NCBI GenBank assembly: GCA_003167415.1 | Contig: PMTF01000028.1 | Location: forward strand, 1-62,678 | Reading direction: 5' to 3' | Source of the DNA: Acidimicrobiaceae bacterium | GTDB taxonomy: Bacteria; Actinomycetota; Acidimicrobiia; Acidimicrobiales; RAAP-2 | DNA: 62,678 nt | Part shown: positions 44,315 through 52,279 of the stretch, in pieces | Numbering within the stretch: position 1 is the first letter of the stretch | Layout of the letters: every line of letters begins with the position of its first letter | Notes under the pieces: model-generated | Told to the model about the DNA's origin: nothing | The model's input: the letters and a program-made list of their open reading frames with translations, nothing else | The model's database searches: none | Translations under genes and position numbers: made by a program

Positions 44315-45282
44315 GTGGTGCGCTCGAAGGCGACGAGGGCGGCGCCCATCGCGCCCGAACGGGGCCCGAACATCGAGGGCGTGACGGTGATCGCCGGACG
44401 CGCGCGGTACCCCTCGACGAGGTCGGCGAGGTACTCCCGCGCCGACGGCAACACGAGCTCTGAGGCGATGGACAGTCCCCCGCCGATGACGAATTGGCCG
44501 CAGTCGAGAATCGCCGCCAGGTTCGCCAGCCCGAGCGCGAGCCACCACCCGATCTCTCTCATCAAGACCACGGCTTCGTCCAGGTCCTGCGCGGCGGCGG
44601 CCGTCACGTCCTCGGCCCGTACCGCGGCGGCGTTACCGCGTTGGGCGACGAGCGTCGGGAGCCGACCGGCGATCGCCGCTTCGCGCGTCAGGCGATTGAG
44701 TCCCCCGCCCGAGGCGTAGCGTTCCCAACAGCCGTGTCCCCCGCAGAGACAGGCCGCGCCGCGCGCGACGACGACCATGTGGCCGATCTCTCCGGCGAAG
44801 CCGCTACGGCCCCGAATCAGCTGACCGTCGGCGACGACGCCGCCTCCGATGCCCGTACCCAGGGTCACCATGACGAAGTCATCGATGCCGCGCGCGGCGC
44901 CCCATTCGTGTTCACACAGGGCGGCGCAGTTGGCGTCGTTCTCACAGAACACCGTCGAGCTGGCCATCGACGCGCCGAGTAACGCGCCCAAGTCCGCGCC
45001 CGAAGCCGATCGGAGGTTCGGCGCGTAGACCAAGCGCCCGTCGCGGCGCATCATGCCCGGGAGGCCGATGCAGACGGGCAACGACGACTCATCGAGTCCT
45101 TGTCGCGCGCTCAGGTCCTTGATCAACTCCGTCACGACCTGCGCGGTCGGCGCGCCGACGTTGTCGCTGAGCAGGTGCGGCGTCGGGGCTTGGGCCTCGC
45201 CCAGCACGCGTCCGTCGCGCGCCACCAGGAGCGCCAACGCTTTGGTTCCCCCGACGTCAACGCCGATCGCGACGTCGATCAT
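44311..45282 (-). CDS. ROK-family sugar kinase (glucokinase-like)
   Basis: The 323-aa kinase begins AIGVDVGGTKALALLV (ATP phosphate motif) and has VFCENDANCAALCEHEWGAARG, FVMVTLGTGIGGGVVADG, the sugar-binding EIGHMVV and the zinc motif CLCGGHGCWERYAS. These are ROK glucokinase hallmarks. It sits between an SRPBCC protein (ATGA junction upstream) and an LLM protein (GTGA downstream). Confidence 0.9.
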   Translation of the reverse strand: MIDVAIGVDVGGTKALALLVARDGRVLGEAQAPTPHLLSDNVGAPTAQVVTELIKDLSARQGLDESSLPVCIGLPGMMRRDGRLVYAPNLRSASGADLGALLGASMASSTVFCENDANCAALCEHEWGAARGIDDFVMVTLGTGIGGGVVADGQLIRGRSGFAGEIGHMVVVARGAACLCGGHGCWERYASGGGLNRLTREAAIAGRLPTLVAQRGNAAAVRAEDVTAAAAQDLDEAVVLMREIGWWLALGLANLAAILDCGQFVIGGGLSIASELVLPSAREYLADLVEGYRARPAITVTPSMFGPRSGAMGAALVAFERTT

Positions 45283-45719
45283 CGCTGTTGCTCGGCCTGC
45301 GCCTTCAGCTCGCGCAGCGCTTGGGTCTGAATGCGATACGCGGCCCGGGATTTGATGAACGTCGGGATCGGCACGAGCAACTCGACTTCGAGGTCGTAGG
45401 TGACCTTGGTCTCGTCCCCGTCGGATTCGAATCGGTAGCGCCCGTTCAAGGTCTCGGTGAGGTCGCCCTGGACTTGGCGCCAGGACAGTTCGCCGGGTGC
45501 TTTGGCGTAGTCGTAGTGCAGGGTGTAGATGGTCGAGCGACCAAAGGCCGCGGCGCGGAATTCGACCTCCAGCGCTCGTCCCTGGTCGTCTCGGGTCACG
45601 ACCTCAATGCGCTTAAGGTCCGAAACCCAGTCGGCGTAGTGCTCGAAGTCCGTGACCACTCCGTAGATGGTCTCCGGTGCGGCGTTGACCGTGATCGATT
45701 CCGTGGCTCGTGGTGTCAC
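45279..45719 (-). CDS. SRPBCC (START-like) family protein
   Basis: The 146-aa protein is read from GTG 45719 with GAGGAGG upstream. It has the Bet v1-like fold pattern ITVNAAPETIYGVVTDFEHYADWVSDLKRIEVV and the long C-terminal helix (SRAAYRIQTQALRELKAQAEQQR). Members bind hydrophobic ligands or act in polyketide or lipid chemistry; a role is not predictable. Encoded just after the GT4 mannosyltransferase. Confidence 0.85.
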   Translation of the reverse strand: MTPRATESITVNAAPETIYGVVTDFEHYADWVSDLKRIEVVTRDDQGRALEVEFRAAAFGRSTIYTLHYDYAKAPGELSWRQVQGDLTETLNGRYRFESDGDETKVTYDLEVELLVPIPTFIKSRAAYRIQTQALRELKAQAEQQR

Positions 45720-45739
45720 CGCACCTCCTCGCCCCAACC

Positions 45740-46900
45740 CTAGGGCAGACGATGTGCGTCACCAAAGTGGTCGAAGGGCGCGAGTTCGCGCGAAAGACGC
45801 GCGGCCAGGGTGTCCCATTCGAATCGCTTGATGGCCAACGCCCGAGAGGCCCGTGCGAATTCGCGGCGACGATCGTCGTCCACCATCAACGATCGAATGG
45901 CTTGGGCCAGCAGATCGACGCTGCGCGAATCGCCGACGACGTAGCCGGTCACGCCGTTTTTCACGGCCTCGTGACTGCCGCCCGAGCGACCGGCGATCTG
46001 CGCCACGCCCGTCGCCGCGGCCTCGACGAATACGATGCCGAAGCCTTCTTGTTCGAGTCCGAACCATCGGCTTCGACAGTCCATCACCATGAGGTCACTG
46101 GCGCCTAGCCAATCACTCAAATCCTCATCCGGCACCCGACCGAGGAACGTGACGGGCGACCCCAGTCGCGTCGCGAGCGTGCGCAGTCGTTTCTCGTCCC
46201 GGCCGGATCCGCCAATCGCGACGCGCAGGTCCGGGAACTGCGGCTGCAATCGGGCGGCCGCGCGAATGAGTGTGTCCGTGCCCTTGCGGGGTACGAGTCG
46301 CGAGTACGAACTGACCAGGAACGCACCCTCGGCGAATCCGAGGGCTTGACGCACTGGGGCGCGGCGCGAGGGATCGAGCGGCGCGAAGCGGCGTGTGTCG
46401 ACACCGGGCGTCACCTGGATGATCGGCGGCGCGTGCTCCGCGGTGATTCGTCGAACCTCGGACTCCGGGTACGAACCGGCGCAGATCACGACGGCGGCGT
46501 TTCTCAACACGTAGCGAAGGGACGAGGCCACGACGGGAATGCGCCCGGGCGCCGTCACCTCGGCCCCGTGCACCACCACGCCGTAGGGAACCGAAAGGCG
46601 CGGCCCCAGCAACCCGAGCGGCCACGCCGGGTCGAGCAGGACGAGTTCGGGCCGATGGCGCGCGATCGCCGATTCGATGGCCCGCATCGCGCGCCAGGTG
46701 GGAAAGAAAAGGGTCTTCGCCGGGATCCGTTCGACGACAATCTCGGAACTCGCGTCAAATGTTTCAGCGTCTGGATGCGACGTCGCGGTCAGCACGACCG
46801 CGCGGTCGGGCTCGAGTCGACGCCACAGTTCGTGAAGGTAGACCTGGATTCCGCCAGTTTTCGGTGGATAGTCGTTGGTCACCAGCAAGTGACGAGCCAT
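45740..46900 (-). CDS. GT4 glycosyltransferase, PimB-like mannosyltransferase
   Basis: The 386-aa GT-B enzyme starts HLLVTNDYPPKTGGIQVYLHELWRRL, the PimB-type opening, and has RLVPRKGTDTLIRAAARL, VAIGGSGRDEKRLRTLA and the nucleotide-sugar motif EGFGIVFVEAAATGVAQIAGRSGGSHEAV. PimB-like enzymes transfer mannose from GDP-mannose to phosphatidyl-myo-inositol mannosides. The match is to the family; acceptor is inferred. Confidence 0.85.
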   Translation of the reverse strand: MARHLLVTNDYPPKTGGIQVYLHELWRRLEPDRAVVLTATSHPDAETFDASSEIVVERIPAKTLFFPTWRAMRAIESAIARHRPELVLLDPAWPLGLLGPRLSVPYGVVVHGAEVTAPGRIPVVASSLRYVLRNAAVVICAGSYPESEVRRITAEHAPPIIQVTPGVDTRRFAPLDPSRRAPVRQALGFAEGAFLVSSYSRLVPRKGTDTLIRAAARLQPQFPDLRVAIGGSGRDEKRLRTLATRLGSPVTFLGRVPDEDLSDWLGASDLMVMDCRSRWFGLEQEGFGIVFVEAAATGVAQIAGRSGGSHEAVKNGVTGYVVGDSRSVDLLAQAIRSLMVDDDRRREFARASRALAIKRFEWDTLAARLSRELAPFDHFGDAHRLP

Positions 46901-46934
46901 CGGTCCAACTTAGTCAACGCCTAATCGCTCAGGG

Positions 46935-47147
46935 CTACTCCGAGGTCGCGGATCGGTGTTGAAATTTCAGTCGCGGCATCATGCCCTGGGACGTGAAGAG
47001 TTGGACGACGTCGGCTTCCTCGGTGGTCATCACCAGTTCGTCGAGTTCTTCACCGAGCACGAAGCTGACCAGACAGTCGGCGCAGTCCGGTGTGCCGCGA
47101 CGTACACAATCGTGGCAGCTAATTGACAGTTCGATCTCGTGGCTCAT
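46935..47147 (-). CDS. Small Cys-rich protein
   Basis: Read from MSHEIELSISCHDCVRRGTPDCADCLVSFVLGEE, the 70-aa protein has two CxxC-like pairs suited to zinc binding. It lies at the end of a plus-strand-free gap between the GT4 gene and the thioredoxin-like gene. GGGGGCC lies upstream of the ATG. Function unknown; small zinc proteins of this type are widespread in Actinobacteria. Confidence 0.6.
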   Translation of the reverse strand: MSHEIELSISCHDCVRRGTPDCADCLVSFVLGEELDELVMTTEEADVVQLFTSQGMMPRLKFQHRSATSE

Positions 47148-47194
47148 GGTGGCCCCCTTCACTTGCCACCACTCTGCACCGCGCCTGTGACACG

Positions 47195-47647
47195 TCAGGC
47201 GTGCAAATATCGCGCGATCTCGGCGGCGACCTGTTCGGGACCGAAGAGAACACCTTCCGTCAGGACTCGATGAACGAACGGATCAATCAACACGTAGAAC
47301 GGGGGGCATCGGACGTCCAGAAGCCGAAAAGCCTCCGGCGAGACGAATACCGACTGACGGGCACCTTGCCACTCCGACGATTCGTCGTCGCCCGCGCTGA
47401 TAACGACGATCGGAAGACGAAGTTCGTCAAGATCCGCGTTGATGAACTCGCGACAGCCGTCGCAGTCGGACTTGATCGCCACGACGAGGGTGACTTCGGT
47501 CAGATCGAGTGCTACCTCGGCACCGTCGGACCAATGGCCGCGCAGTGAATCGGGGGCGACCCGATCACGTGGTCGATCAAAGGATCGAGCGTTGAACTCA
47601 GACGTCACTGGATTCGACGATGGGTTCGACGGCGCGTCCGTGGCCAC
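47195..47647 (-). CDS. Thioredoxin-like redox protein
   Basis: The 150-aa product contains LVVAIKSDCDGCREFINADLDELRLPIVVISAGDD, with a CxxC-type SDCDGC motif in a thioredoxin-like beta-alpha-beta context, then PPFYVLIDPFVHRVLTEGVLFGPEQVAAEIARYL as the cis-Pro region. The start is GTG 47647, or possibly GTG 47608, which overlaps the upstream zinc-ribbon gene by only 11 bp. Probably cytosolic. Confidence 0.65.
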   Translation of the reverse strand: MATDAPSNPSSNPVTSEFNARSFDRPRDRVAPDSLRGHWSDGAEVALDLTEVTLVVAIKSDCDGCREFINADLDELRLPIVVISAGDDESSEWQGARQSVFVSPEAFRLLDVRCPPFYVLIDPFVHRVLTEGVLFGPEQVAAEIARYLHA

Positions 47648-47846
47648 ACCATCGACAGGTCACCGATTCAACGTTCTTCGCAATGATCTCTGGTTCTTCG
47701 ACCGTCAGATCGCCGCCGACGGTGAAGTGGTGGAAGGACCGTATGGACGTTGTCTCCACCACATCGAATCTCGTGAGGTTCCCGCATGCGGTGCATCGAT
47801 AGCGAGTAGTCACAGAATCACGGTACTTGGAGATTTGTGAACTCAT
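47598..47846 (-). CDS. Zinc-ribbon protein
   Basis: The 82-aa protein has two CxxC pairs (YRCTACGNLTRFD and VTCRWCGHGRAV) separated by 45 residues, consistent with one zinc ribbon. Its ATG is coupled to the upstream PH-like gene by an ATGA junction, and its end overlaps the thioredoxin-like gene. This three-gene run suggests related roles. No function is assigned. Confidence 0.75.
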   Translation of the reverse strand: MSSQISKYRDSVTTRYRCTACGNLTRFDVVETTSIRSFHHFTVGGDLTVEEPEIIAKNVESVTCRWCGHGRAVEPIVESSDV

Positions 47847-48415
47847 TCAATGGACGGATAGTGGCCCCGACGTCGGGGTCGTACTTCGTAATCGAAGGGC
47901 TCCGGATCTTCGTAACCGAAGACGGTGTCGAACGGCACCGGGTCGATCTGATTGTGGGACCGCTCGGCGTCGATGAGTCGAACCAGCGCACCGGGGTGGC
48001 GCAGTTTGCCGATCATGATGGAGCCGCCGTTCGTCTCCAGAACGACGAGGCCGCGTCTCGTGAGTCGCTCGGAGACTCGCTGATCGACGCGCAGCGCGAC
48101 GACGTCGCGCAGGTCCACCGAGCTTCGCTGGTGGTGCAACACTCCGCCTTCGACCACGATTCGTTCGCTGGTGACGTGCACTTTGTGCGAGCGCCAACGC
48201 CACGTGCGTGTCAACGCCACCAACGCGAAGGGACCGGCGAAGATCAACCCCAGTACCGTTTCTTGTTCGTGGATCAGGTGCACGTGCTGCCCACCGAAGA
48301 TCACCAGAGCGAGCAGGACGATGCCGGCGAGACACGGACGCGCTATGCCCCGGGCGACGGGCGTCACCGAGATGATCCCCACCTCGCCCTCGCGCATAAT
48401 CATTCGTGGTGCCAC
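47843..48415 (-). CDS. Membrane protein with bacterial PH-like domain
   Basis: The 190-aa protein has two hydrophobic helices (GIARPCLAGIVLLALVIFGG and ETVLGLIFAGPFALVAL) then a PH-like domain (WRSHKVHVTSERIVVEGGVLHHQRSSVDLRDVVALRVDQ). This bPH_2-type layout is common in Actinobacteria. It starts at GTG. A membrane-proximal structural role is likely. Confidence 0.75.
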   Translation of the reverse strand: MAPRMIMREGEVGIISVTPVARGIARPCLAGIVLLALVIFGGQHVHLIHEQETVLGLIFAGPFALVALTRTWRWRSHKVHVTSERIVVEGGVLHHQRSSVDLRDVVALRVDQRVSERLTRRGLVVLETNGGSIMIGKLRHPGALVRLIDAERSHNQIDPVPFDTVFGYEDPEPFDYEVRPRRRGHYPSIE

Positions 48416-48484
48416 ACCTCAATCGTAAAGACTCTTTGAAGGAAAATCAGAGCATCGGCCGTGAAAGTCGTGTGAATTCTCTCA

Positions 48485-48859
48485 TCAAACGTTGCGCATT
48501 TGGTGCGCCGCCATATCGAAGTAGGCGTGAAGTTCATTGAACTGGTCCTCGCTCAGAGTCGAGCGTTCACTCTCTAGTGCCGTCGACATCGCTTCGAGCC
48601 AGGCGTCGCGCGCGACCCGGTTGATGCGAAAAGGAGCGTGGCGCATTCGAAGACGTGGGTGTCCGCGTACTTCGGAATACGTCTTCGGTCCGCCCCAGTA
48701 CTGCTCTAAGAACATCTCGAAATGTCGCTTCGATTCGCTAAGGTCTTCGGGGTACATCGGTCGCAGCAGATCATTTTGCTCGACTTCGGCGTAGAAGTTC
48801 GAGACCAGACGGTGAAAAAACTCGTGACCACCGACCTGGTCATAGAACGTCGCCTCCAC
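48485..48859 (-). CDS. glbO: Group II truncated hemoglobin
   Basis: The 124-aa protein has the GlbO pattern: FYDQVGGHEFFHRLVSNFYAEVEQNDLLRPMYP, the proximal His/FEMFLEQYWGGPKTYSEVRGHPRLRMRHAPF helix region, and the conserved Trp in ARDAWLEAMSTAL. Length and motifs fit group II globins. It handles O2 or reactive species such as NO or peroxide. Confidence 0.9.
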   Translation of the reverse strand: MEATFYDQVGGHEFFHRLVSNFYAEVEQNDLLRPMYPEDLSESKRHFEMFLEQYWGGPKTYSEVRGHPRLRMRHAPFRINRVARDAWLEAMSTALESERSTLSEDQFNELHAYFDMAAHQMRNV

Positions 48860-48911
48860 CTCTCTACGTTAATGGCGTGTTCTAGACTGCTTCGGGTCTC
48901 TTAGGAGACGT

Positions 48912-48982
<71 letters not shown>

Positions 48983-49026
48983 CTCACGTTTTTCGTTGAG
49001 AGTGCAATGGTTTCATGCACTTTCGA

Positions 49027-49066
49027 GTGACCACGAGCGACCACGAGTAACCAAGAGAGACCACTG
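49027..49066 (+). repeat. Tandem 10-bp repeats, GTGACCACGA type
   Basis: Four adjacent 10-bp units: GTGACCACGA, GCGACCACGA, GTAACCAAGA and GAGACCACTG (49027-49066), each about one helical turn. They lie between the attL core and the arm repeats. Ten-bp phasing suggests cooperative protein binding, perhaps an excisionase or integration host factor. This is inference. Confidence 0.6.
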
Positions 49067-49070
49067 TGAA

Positions 49071-49121
49071 GTGCCCATAGGTGCCCAAACTGATTCACGA
49101 GGTGCCCATAGGTGCCCAAAC
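49071..49121 (+). repeat. Left arm-type repeats of the integrase
   Basis: GTGCCCATAGGTGCCCAAAC occurs twice and identically (49071-49090 and 49102-49121), 31 bp apart. Each unit itself contains two GTGCCCAWA half-sites. Related copies sit at the right end (62477-62538). Their distance from the att core (88-138 bp) suggests arm-type binding sites for the integrase N-terminal domain. Confidence 0.7.
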
Positions 49122-49200
49122 GTGCGTTCCAGTCGAACAAATTCAGAATCCAAAAACGACGAGATCGAGCGTTCAGACGTGAAAAACTTTGAGACCGGAC

Positions 49201-50223
49201 TTACGCCGGGGGTTCTTCGTCGATTGGCTTGGCGATTGCACCGAGGGCGTCAGCGATGATGCGATCGCGATCCATGGTGGCGTGCTGATAGCGCATCGCA
49301 GCGACTGACGACGAGTGCCCCGCGCGATGCATCAGCTCGACTGTCGTCGCACCTGTCGCTGCTGCCAGGGTCAGGCCCGTGTGTCGTAGGTCGTGCAGGC
49401 GCAGGTCTGGTCGACCGACTATGGTGCGCGCACGCTGCCAGGCGACCTGCAAAACGTTTCCCGTCAATGGCACGCCGGTAATGCCCATGAAAACGAGGGC
49501 ACCGGCCTCGGGACCAGTGAAACGGTCGAGGTGATCACGGAGTCTCACATTCAGGAATCCTGGAAGGGCAATCGTACGGCGCCCGGCATCTGTCTTAGGC
49601 TCTTTGACGAGGGATTTTCCTCGCATCGTAATGGTCCGACTCTGTTCAACTCTGAGCGAACCGTTGGCGAGGTCGATGTCCTTTCGTCGGAGCCCGAGCA
49701 GCTCCGCGCGACGAAGCTGACACCACGTCGCGAGCAACACGATGAGACGAAGGTGTTCTGGCATTGCAGCTTCCAGAGCTTCAACCTCCTGAACGGTCGC
49801 CACAGGCCGCTCCGCGGGCCGCTCCACTCCCCCTCCGGCGACTTTGCACGGAGACGATACGAGGAACCCATCGGTTACTGCGGTTCTCAAGATTGCAGAA
49901 AGTAGTCGATACGCCTTGGCTGCGGTCGAAGGATGTTCCCGAGCGAGACTCGCATGCCAACTACGAATCTTCGACGGCGCGAGACCGATCAGGGTTGCAT
50001 TGCCCAGAGAGGGAATGATGTGGCTCTCGAGAAGATAGGTGTAGAGCTCCTTCGTTCGAAAGGCGAGGTCGTTGCGTTGGTCGAGCCACACTTCGGCGTA
50101 CACGCGAAGAGTCATCTTGCCGGCGCGAGGATCGATCCACACACCACGGCGAAGATCGGATTCAATCGTTGCGAGGCAAGCCAGTGCGTCGGCCTTGAAT
50201 GTGTACGCGCCCGCCGAGTACAT
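49201..50223 (-). CDS. int: Tyrosine-family integrase (N-terminus interrupted)
   Basis: The 340-aa frame from ATG 50223 has the core-binding domain (VYAEVWLDQRNDL, ILRTAVTDGFLVSSPC) and all catalytic residues: Arg171 (QLRRAELLGL), Lys210 (EPKTDAGRRTI), His277 and Arg280 (LHDLRHTGL), His303 (AGHSS) and Tyr312 (MRYQH). Upstream in the same frame, across a TAG at 50248-50250, the DNA reads RHFGTVRKRSSGRW then stop then VVYRVEGR, which is the missing arm-binding N-terminus with a likely Gln codon turned into a stop. Translation may restart at the ATG (weak GAAGG), giving an integrase without its arm-binding domain. Confidence 0.85.
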   Translation of the reverse strand: MYSAGAYTFKADALACLATIESDLRRGVWIDPRAGKMTLRVYAEVWLDQRNDLAFRTKELYTYLLESHIIPSLGNATLIGLAPSKIRSWHASLAREHPSTAAKAYRLLSAILRTAVTDGFLVSSPCKVAGGGVERPAERPVATVQEVEALEAAMPEHLRLIVLLATWCQLRRAELLGLRRKDIDLANGSLRVEQSRTITMRGKSLVKEPKTDAGRRTIALPGFLNVRLRDHLDRFTGPEAGALVFMGITGVPLTGNVLQVAWQRARTIVGRPDLRLHDLRHTGLTLAAATGATTVELMHRAGHSSSVAAMRYQHATMDRDRIIADALGAIAKPIDEEPPA

Positions 50224-50406
50224 GCGACCTTCGACGCGATAGACGACCTACCAACGTCCTGACGACCGTTTGCGCACCGTTCCGAAATGTCGCCTCGACG
50301 TAATCGCAGCGTCACCGACTGTTGATCTCTTTTTTGCACCACACTCCAACGGTCGTGGTGCATCGCCGCGATCTCTCCTTTCGGGCCGATTTGAGCGCGA
50401 GACCCT

Positions 50407-51684
50407 TCAGCTTGGAGAGTCTTCGGACTTCGCGCGTTCCCGCGCACGGGCCTCTGCCTTGAGTTCCCGCTCGAAAGTGAAGAAGAGCTCTGCCAACTGG
50501 GTTCCCCGAGGATCGTCGTAGCCACGACCCTCGAAGTGAAATGTGCCCTCGACCGGATCGCCGTCCCTTTCGCCGGCCATGTACTCAGTTCGAGCGTTTC
50601 GGAGGGCCGCGAAAGTCGTTGAGAACGCCCTCGACTTCGTGATCAGTTGGCCCGTGAATCCGAAGGTGTGGGCGTGTTCCTTCAGCCGCAACGATTTGTA
50701 CTTCGTATTTCCGCCAATGTCCCAAGCAGTGAGGGCAAGGCGCTGCAAGTGGGGATCATCGACGAGTGTCACGATTTGGCGTCGCGAACGGAACTGTCTA
50801 GCCAGTTCCTTTGAGCCATCTGTGGTTTTCGCCGCGTACTTGGCAACGTAGGCGGCCACTTTGACGGCCTCCTCCTCGCGGCGCGCCAGGTCCTGGATGT
50901 CGTAGACGCGACCCCACCGAATCGGCCGTCCTTCAACATCGGGCGCCTGCGCTCTCTCAATCGAGGTTCGCATAACCCGTTGAAGGAGTTCAACTGTCGC
51001 CCAGGCTGGCGGTTCAACATCAATCGATTCGGGGCCGTCCAGGCGCAGCACGCAATGGAAGTGCGCCAGGCCACGACGCTGCACCTCGGCCACCTTCAAG
51101 TAGTGCAGTTGGGCGACCGTGCCCAGATTCGGTTGCCCAACACCTCCCTCCGCGGCCAACAACCGACGAATGAGTTGGATGGTGTTGTTCCACAACTTTG
51201 AAGCGTGCGCATTCCACAAGACGGCACCGCGATAGTTGAAACTCTGCTCGCACAGTGGTCGACCTAGATCGATGTCTTGTTCCGTGTGCCGCCGTGAACA
51301 TGATGTGGGTCGACCGTGGACACATAGAGATCCTGTGGATCGAAATCGAGCGACACAACTTCCGTTGTCTCGTATCGTGTGAACGGCGCCGAATGACGGA
51401 GCCGTCAACGTGATGAAGAGTCGCGGATGCGTGCCAACGACGACGGGTGTGCCTTTGCCACCCACGAGTCCGGTGGATACGAGAATCCAGGTGTCAGCTC
51501 TGTAAAGGTACGAGCACGCCGGACAGACAACTTCGCGCCTGTCTTTGCATGCGACTCGTAGATCACGTTCTGAAACTTCGCCAGTTGCAAAATTGATGAT
51601 CTCACCACGAAGGCGAATGGGGTGCGAACAGTTGCTCGAGCCTTGGAGTTCTCGAACTAACTTCGCAGCTTCCTCGGCGTTCAC
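50407..51684 (-). CDS. repSA: RepSA-like replication initiator (pSAM2 family)
   Basis: The 425-aa protein starts at GTG. It matches the actinomycete RepSA pattern: CKDRREVVCPACSYLYRADTWILVSTGLVGGKG, HPRLFITLTAPSFGAVH, CVHGRPTSCSRRHTEQDIDLGRPLCEQSFNYRGAVLWNAHASKLWN, LRVACK... and a C-terminal region with HVHC-type HFHCVLRLDGPESIDV. These proteins start rolling-circle replication of integrative plasmids such as pSAM2. No partition gene is present. A weak ribosome binding site precedes it. Confidence 0.9.
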   Translation of the reverse strand: MNAEEAAKLVRELQGSSNCSHPIRLRGEIINFATGEVSERDLRVACKDRREVVCPACSYLYRADTWILVSTGLVGGKGTPVVVGTHPRLFITLTAPSFGAVHTIRDNGSCVARFRSTGSLCVHGRPTSCSRRHTEQDIDLGRPLCEQSFNYRGAVLWNAHASKLWNNTIQLIRRLLAAEGGVGQPNLGTVAQLHYLKVAEVQRRGLAHFHCVLRLDGPESIDVEPPAWATVELLQRVMRTSIERAQAPDVEGRPIRWGRVYDIQDLARREEEAVKVAAYVAKYAAKTTDGSKELARQFRSRRQIVTLVDDPHLQRLALTAWDIGGNTKYKSLRLKEHAHTFGFTGQLITKSRAFSTTFAALRNARTEYMAGERDGDPVEGTFHFEGRGYDDPRGTQLAELFFTFERELKAEARARERAKSEDSPS

Positions 51685-52279
51685 GATCGATGCGATGCAT
51701 CATCGATAAGGACATCGTGCCATCGATCACAATTAATTGAATCGAATTCCAACCACTCGGTTGCCGCATGACTTTCTACTGCATTGTCTGAACGTCTGAT
51801 CATCGAGTCCCCATTTCGAAGCGAACGATTCGCGCCCCACTCAAAGGTTCCTCAAACCTGGACAATTGAACTCGGAAATTGAGATTCCAATAACTGTTTT
51901 CCTGCCCCTATATTTCAACGATTTTGATGGTCGCCTATCCCGCCCGCTTGGCCGGCTTGGCGCTTCGCGCCCGCCGGCCGCGGGAGATGGGATTTCAGTA
52001 GAAGCAGGACCCTGAGGGACGATTTGAGGAACTCTTCTTTACGTTGTCAAGGGTGGTCGCAGGTTGTTGTTCGAGCCGGTTTCCCATTGAGCTCTAGATG
52101 AGGACTTGTCTCTTCTATGATTCTCCGACTCTCATATTTTGGTATGGAGAACAGAGGTTCAGTCCATCGGTCCGGTTTGATCGGTATTAGTTCACACCGT
52201 GTGATTGAAGGCTGAGCGAATGTCTCCCAATCGAATCAGTTCTAGACGTCCATCTTGGTGAGGCTGGTCGCAGCTGTTT
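51685..52279. other. Non-coding region between rep and the RHS operon, candidate origin
   Basis: These 595 bp carry no convincing gene and are AT-richer than the chromosome, apart from one GC-rich block. A large hairpin lies at 51939-51984: outer CCCGC/GCGGG (51939-51943 with 51980-51984), middle GGCCGGC/GCCGGCC (51950-51956 with 51973-51979) and inner GGCGC/GCGCC around a TTC loop (51959-51971). About 255 bp upstream of rep, it could be a double-strand origin or a terminator. It is not proven to be either. Confidence 0.5.

Noticed and set aside
50112-50525. 137-aa frame between int and rep as an excisionase
   Set aside because: Despite a good GAAAGGAG before an internal ATG, the sequence lacks a helix-turn-helix pattern and most of it overlaps int in another frame.
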